DNA from: Callorhinus ursinus
Lineage: Eukaryota; Chordata; Mammalia; Carnivora; Otariidae
Length of the DNA: 64,000 bases
Reading direction: 5' to 3'
NCBI RefSeq assembly: GCF_003265705.1
Contig: NW_020313157.1
Coordinates: 886,429-950,428 of the forward strand
The notes beneath the pieces were generated by a model. That model did no database searches, was not told the DNA's origin, and worked only from the letters and a program-made list of their open reading frames with translations. Made by a program: the position numbers and the translations under genes. Position 1 is the first letter of the stretch, and every line of letters begins with the position of its first letter. This document shows, piece after piece, positions 58,723 through 64,000 of the stretch.

Positions 58723-61204
58723 CTGTCTTTTCACATTTGTGCACTTAAGTCATCTTGGATTGTGGAGACACACATTCTTACTTCCTAGGGGTGATATAAA
58801 GATGATGTGAAATGTTATGTCTAATGTACATATTGTGATACCTGCTACATAGCAATTGCTTAGAAACTAGGGTGGCAGCCCCACCACACATACACACCAT
58901 GGGTATGGATGCCACAGGTACCAAAAAAGTAGAATTAATAGGTCTTGAAAGTGACACGTTTGGATTTGAGGACAAGGGAAGATAGAAAGGGAGAGAGAGG
59001 AATGCAGAGTGACAGCAGAATAAGCAATTTAGAAATTAAGACATCAGCCACATTTATTATGGCTGAAAGTTCCCCCATATCCCTCCCCGCCAGCCCCAGC
59101 ACACATAGTTGTTCTGAAAACCACAGGAATAATCTTATAGGGACAGGAAATCATCTCCTGATGTGAGTGACATCTCGCTCCCACACAGCTAATAGCAGAC
59201 TCTTTTTGATACAAAAGACATAATTGGGAGATTTCTTTCCAGAACTCTGTAAATCCCTTTTACTTTTCCCAACATACATCAAGGCAAAGTGACATCTTCA
59301 TGTTAACAATCAGAACGAACATGATGTAACATGAATAACAAAATGAATGGGTGCTGCATGAGCTGGTACTTGTTTCCACCCTACAAATATGAAAACATTT
59401 GCTTCATGATGATCCTCAACCAACCTCATCACAGGTTGACAGATTTAGCCGGAGGTGAAAATGAAAATCCAGCTCTGCCAATTCCACTGATTATGTTTCA
59501 GAGGCCAAAGGGGAAGGAATTCAGTAACGTGAATTTATAAGGAAGAAAAAGGATGTCCTCAAGACACTATGTTTCTTGGCTCACAGTACTTCTAAAGTCA
59601 AGAAAAACAAACTTGAAATATCTTGGTGGGTTCAACCCATTTCTTACTTGACTATAATTGACTAAAAACAGAGGTTTATGATTCCCAACCAATCAATGAA
59701 TCTCTGCCTGGTCTTGCTTAACAATGAGGCATAAAATCATTTTTTTTATCATCATCCTGGTATGATTATAGTTTTGGAATGATGATTTTTGAGGTTTTAT
59801 CTGCCTTTCACTTATATACCATTTTTAAAACAAATAGGTCAATTTTCTGGTTTTTCATGTTAAACTGTCTTACCAGGCAATTCCATTCTGAATTTTAAAT
59901 CCTCCAGTTTCTTCCTTTTTGTTCAAAAAAAATAATTTTTCACGTCAATTTATGTCAATGAACAGATCTGTGAATTATCTTCTATAGAAAGATATACTGA
60001 ATGGGTGATACTATCACTCTATGTACACTTAAAAGCATGCATAATACCATTATTTCTCCACATCACAGAATTCCAATAAAACAAAATGAAATATCTTCTT
60101 AGAGAGTAACATTATTTAAAATAAACTGCTGATGAATTAGCCCATGTTTTAAGCCATGGGTAATATAACATTTATTGAAATTCTTATAAGCTAGAGGCTC
60201 AAATCTAAGAACACCTTTTAAGCCTTTTTTATTTCAGTCATGGATAATTCCCTACAGGAAAAAAAAATCATATTAATAAATAAATAAGGCAAGCTTTGTT
60301 TTCAAAAAATTACCCAAATAAGATTAGTGTGTTTATCATCAATACCCAAAACTAATTTCCTATCAGCTTGCCCCTATGCTCTGGGGACCAGTCAACTCTC
60401 ACACCTCATAGCTGCGGATTCTCGAATGACACACAGATGCACACACTCAAAGCACAACACAAAAGGAAACCGCATTCAGAGACTAATCGCTTTGCACAAG
60501 ATGAAGCTTATTGCCCTCGCTCAGGAGGTCTGTGCAATGAGTCTCTCCCTCTAGGAAGACAGAGAAATAAAACAGCTGGGCTCTCTGTTTATTTCCATGT
60601 TGTGGGAGCTGCAGAGGAACCAAACAGAACATGAATGATAGACATGTCACCGAAGTACTTCCTGAGAGTTTTCATGACAACCGTCCCCAGCGAATCTGTC
60701 TACATTCAGGAAGATAGAAACTACAGAAACCCTTAGATATCATTTACAATGGACATTGCCGTGAACAGTCAGAGGCACTTTATATGAAAGATAGGTCCCT
60801 GATAAGCATCTCTTACATAATAGTAAAAATTATTTTGTACAAGAAATAAAATGTATTTAAATGCATGAGAGGAAGTTACCATTTCAAAAGTTTACTTTTT
60901 TTCCTTTTTGTAAAAGAAAGACTTATCCATTAGCCACATCCAATAAATCTAGATTTTCATATAAAATAAATGTGGAGGATAAGACTTAAATGTCTTCCTT
61001 ATTACAAAGTCTATGTTATCACCTCACTTGAGTCATAAACGTGTATTAAAAAAAACAAACAAACAATTCAAGTCAGAGATCCTACAACCAGTTTGTATAA
61101 AAGCTCCAGCCACAATCAGCCTGAGAGGATGACTGTGGGGTCTTTTAGATTCCTAACAAGGGTCTGTGGGCAGAATGGCTGGGTGCATGATGCATGATGA
61201 TGCA
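58723..61204. other. Unassigned, mostly unique sequence
   Basis: No gene, RNA or firm repeat recognised. Confidence 0.5.
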
Positions 61205-61372
61205 GGCGTGGCCTCTGGTAGACCTGGGTTAGAATCCCAGCATCCCCTCCACTAGTGCTTCAGAAATTACCTGGATAAAATGCTTGCCCCCTCAGCTACT
61301 GCTGTGAGGCTTAAGGGAAATAATACAGGTAAAGCGCAGAAGTCAGTGCATGGCATGCACTGAATGCAAAGA
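61205..61372 (+). mobile_element. MIR, sense
   Basis: 'gacctgggttagaatccca', 'aattacctggataaaatgc' and 'gcttaagggaaataataca' match the MIR body. Confidence 0.65.
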
Positions 61373-61469
61373 ATATTTCTGCTAACACGCAGCATCTTCT
61401 ATTTCTAAAGCTTACACCCAGAAAGCCCATTTTGGTGGCAGAGATAAATGAGAGGTATTTACTGAGTCC

Positions 61470-61862
61470 TGGTTCATTCCACACTTCCTGAGCACACATT
61501 TCCCAGACTCCCTTGCAGCTAGGCTGGGCCCATGTGATTTGTTCTGGATGATCCGTAGTAAGTGGGAGTATCACGTGACAACTCTGGACTGGCACACTGA
61601 AGAGTAGATGTCAGCTCTCTACGTCCTCTCCTCCCTGCTACCACAATCCCGGAAAGCCATATAAGACACAAGTATAACTAGTCAAATGGAAGCACCCTGC
61701 ATCCTGGCATTGTCCTTTGGAAGTTCACAGCCTTCAGGATCTACAGTAACTGCAGAGGGCTCAGTGTGGCAGGAATGAAATTTGCAAGTAATAAGCCACT
61801 GAGGTTCCAGGGAATGCTTGTTACTGTAGCACAGACTAGCCTATCCTGACTAATATAGATTA
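61470..61862 (+). mobile_element. LTR-like repeat (MLT/MER class), sense
   Basis: 'actcccttgcagctaggctg', 'gcccatgtgatttgttctgg', 'agtaataagccactgaggtt' and 'agcctatcctgactaatata' are standard 5' and 3' landmarks of a mammalian LTR with the 'aagccactgag...ctaatata' ending. I cannot name the exact family. Confidence 0.7.
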
Positions 61863-63044
61863 TCCCCCTCACTTTAAAACCAAGAATTCAGAAGGGTCAA
61901 TTCTAATTTGAGTTTCCACAGATGCCCCAAGTCACAGAAATGTCTTTCTTCCATAAGTCTGATTTCTCCTGGAACTGCATACTCGCCCTTTCTATGTGCT
62001 AATATTGCAGGGATTTGTGAAGCAAGTTTAGCAATGTTTCTCCATGAAGTCACATAATATTTGTTTGTGTTTACATAATGAATAGTTTGAAATAATACCA
62101 TCATGAGCCGAACCTGTGCGCGCGCATGCGCGCGCGCACGCGCGCACACACAAACACACACACACACACAGACTGTAATGTAAATCAGTTACATGAAATG
62201 ATTCAATCAAAAGCATCGCTTGGAAGATGGTTTGCCATCGTCATGGGCACCAAAAACACAAGACAGTTGCAGCAACAGTCTGGAGAATGTTTAGAAAGAA
62301 CACAAAATCTGCATTACCAACTATTTCCATGGGTCTCTGGATGTGAACAGGAAGGGGAGAGGGAAGAGGGTGTGATGGGGGAAACTGGGGAAAAGGAAGG
62401 AGTTGCAGCTGGATATATAACGGGAAGCTTATATTTATAGTTTAGTTGCCTTAGAATTTAAAAAGAATATGCCTGGCTTTGTGTCTCAAAGTGGCAAGGA
62501 GAGATAGCCACGCTCTTTGGGGTAAGCTCTATCAGCTCGTGCTGGCTTACCCCTTTTGAAGAATGCATTCAGTCCTTTAGTAACTGGAAATGTTCCCAAG
62601 ATGTATATAATTTCATGGATGGGAGAACACCAATTTCACAGAACTTAAACGGCAAAACCATGTAGTGTTTAAAATTATGCAAAAACAGGCTGCGTCCCGG
62701 GTACAAGGGAGGCCTGGGCATAGCGGTCCTTGGGTGTGCTCTCATCTATGTGCAACCGGACAGCACACAGGGCTTCCCGAAGCATCAACACAGTGAAGGG
62801 GAAGGGACAGAGGTTCAGGAGAAGCCAGTGAGATTCTGCAAAGTTCCCATTTGGAAAGAAGTCTTCAGATTGCAATGAAAGGCCCCAGGCTACTACCTAG
62901 CCTGGTTTGAGTCCTACCTGAGTGACAAGAACCTGGCTACTCAAGAGGCAGGTGTGGGGTGGGTGGAAAGCGGCCTGATTTACATTGGAGGAGTTGTTTC
63001 TTTCAATATTCTATCCCTTTCTTACATGGAGGAAGTGACAGGCC
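61863..63044. other. Unassigned apart from the 62.1 kb tract
   Basis: No gene recognised; the open frames that cross 62.1 kb are produced by the dinucleotide tract. Confidence 0.5.
62115..62170. repeat. Alternating purine-pyrimidine tract, CG-rich then CA
   Basis: From 62115 to 62152 every base alternates pyrimidine and purine (38 bp), with ten CpG dinucleotides, then (CA)n to 62170 after one interruption. Strong Z-DNA potential. Confidence 0.95.
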
Positions 63045-63125
63045 CCACTACTGTGGGGTTGCCTCGAGGTTTAAATGAAACCATGCAGATAAAGTGCACT
63101 GCCCAGTGATTGGCACATCATACAT
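63045..63125 (+). mobile_element. MIR, sense, 3' fragment
   Basis: 'gaggtttaaatgaaaccatg' and 'aaagtgcactgcccagtgattggcaca' match the MIR 3' end. Confidence 0.55.
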
Positions 63126-63221
63126 TTTCTAAGAATATTTTCATTAAGATGTAGCATCTTCTATTTTTCAAAAGCCAGAGAGAATCTATTTTTTTCCCAA
63201 GTTGGAATCCACCTAACTGTA

Positions 63222-63240
63222 CAAAAAAAAAAAAAAAAAA
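63222..63240. repeat. Poly(A) run
   Basis: About 18 A residues followed by 'gaaagaatgaaac'. I could not link it to a SINE body upstream. Confidence 0.9.
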
Positions 63241-63279
63241 GAAAGAATGAAACAACCAGGAAATATCCATGTCATAGAA

Positions 63280-63545
63280 AGAGGACATAAAGCCATTAAA
63301 CATGGTATTTGTAAGAAAATAGTATTTATTGAGGCAGAAGATGCATTTGTGATATAACGTAAACACAACAGTGCATGAACACTGTTTGTTAAAATTATAG
63401 GTAGTTAGGGGAAAACAAGATAAAAGATAGCACCAAACTGTGAAAATTGTTATTCCTGAGTGGTAAGGTACTCTCTTACACATTTCTCTATTTTTTAAAA
63501 TGTTCTGCAATGGGCATGTGCTACTTTTGCATAATTAACAAATGA
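63280..63545 (+). mobile_element. Old L1 3' UTR remnant, sense
   Basis: 'gtggtaaggtactctctta', 'ttctctattttttaaaatg' and 'tctgcaatgggcatgtgctacttttgc' match an L1M 3'-UTR end. The left limit is uncertain (an A18 run lies at 63222-63240). Confidence 0.5.
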
Positions 63546-63794
63546 TGCCTGGGCTTGGTTTATTTTTAAAGTATTATTTTAAAAACCTGAATCTCTTCCT
63601 CTGTCAGTATCTAATTAAGATAATTTACTGCCGATGTAATGATCTCCTGTCTTTATTTTCTGATAGCTAATAAGGGTAGGAATAAAGGAATTGCACAGAA
63701 TACAAGAGAAGACAGCACATATTTATTTAGCATCCCTTTCTGTATATGGAGGCCAGCTGGGTAAAGGATGTGACAAGGAAGGGAGGCTCAAATC

Positions 63795-63955
63795 TCACCT
63801 GAAAGCTTTTAGTCATCATGTAACTGCAGGCAAGTTACCCAGTGTTTCTGGGACTCAGTTGTCCTCATCTGTAAAATGGTTCTAGTATCACCTGACACCT
63901 GGGTTCCCTTGAAGATTACTTTAAGTAATAACATAAAATGTATAAGACGGGTCTC
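63795..63955 (+). mobile_element. MIR, sense
   Basis: 'catgtaactgcaggcaagtt', 'ctcagttgtcctcatctgta' and 'aaaatggttctagtatcacc' are standard MIR landmarks. Confidence 0.8.
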
Positions 63956-64000
63956 GTATTTATACTGCGTACTGAAAACATAGCAGTCCCTTTCACATTA

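Noticed and set aside
61874..62216. Minus frames beginning with Cys-Val repeats and Ala-Arg repeats
   Set aside because: Products of the dinucleotide tract at 62.1 kb; no real protein.

Overview
This is an ordinary-looking vertebrate nuclear, non-coding window with no intact protein-coding gene that I can support. It is AT-rich and CpG-poor and is dominated by mammalian interspersed repeats: tRNA-derived SINEs of the Carnivora Can-SINE family, LINE-1 fragments of several ages, L2, MIR, ERVL-MaLR LTRs and hAT-type DNA transposon relics. The SINEs (RNA polymerase III head with 'gcgcctgggtggctcag', CT-rich middle, 'caaataaataaataaaatctt' tail) and the young LINE-1 3' UTR at 49.4-50.1 kb identify a carnivore. 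No SINE of the very young canid type is present, and the 'cccactccccctgcttgtgttc' type of SINE body is common in bears, seals and mustelids, so an arctoid carnivore is more likely than a dog. This is an inference from remembered consensus sequences.

Layout. 0-12 kb: unique sequence with old L1 3' ends, MIRs and four Can-SINEs (one is only a 3' fragment), a long (TG)n at 9.03 kb, and a tiny poly(A) insertion at 6.97 kb. 12-13 kb: an older SINE next to an AT/TG/GA simple-repeat block. 13.7-18.6 kb: two antisense L1 ORF2 fossils, one with its 3' UTR, carrying two later SINE insertions in or beside them. 18.9-19.4 kb: a MaLR LTR. 19.4-31 kb: mostly unique sequence with MIR, L2 and MER5-type relics, a Can-SINE at 27 kb, and a near-identical 164-bp inverted repeat at 24.38-25.34 kb. 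31-36 kb: L1, MIR, L2 and two MaLR LTRs. 37.8-40.4 kb: a MER20-like relic, two stretches of an old repeat, and a hAT-type relic. 40.4-42.2 kb: a full-length processed pseudogene of EEF1A1 on the minus strand, with a 17-bp target-site duplication and one premature stop. 42.9-46 kb: unique AT-rich sequence that looks like conserved non-coding DNA, followed by a (GT)27 tract. 48.1-50.2 kb: a stack of three L1 3' ends, the youngest inserted into the second. 50.2-64 kb: unique sequence with two young Can-SINEs (54.1 and 57.9 kb), MaLR/LTR relics, MIRs and a CpG-bearing Z-DNA-type tract at 62.1 kb.

I found no exotic biological system. The observations most worth a second look are the inverted repeat at 24.4-25.3 kb, the rearranged young L1 end at 49.4 kb, the poly(A)-only insertion at 6.97 kb, the Z-DNA tract at 62.1 kb and the enhancer-like unique blocks around 43-44 and 45.9 kb. 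Repeat family names come from memory of consensus sequences, and old-repeat boundaries are approximate.
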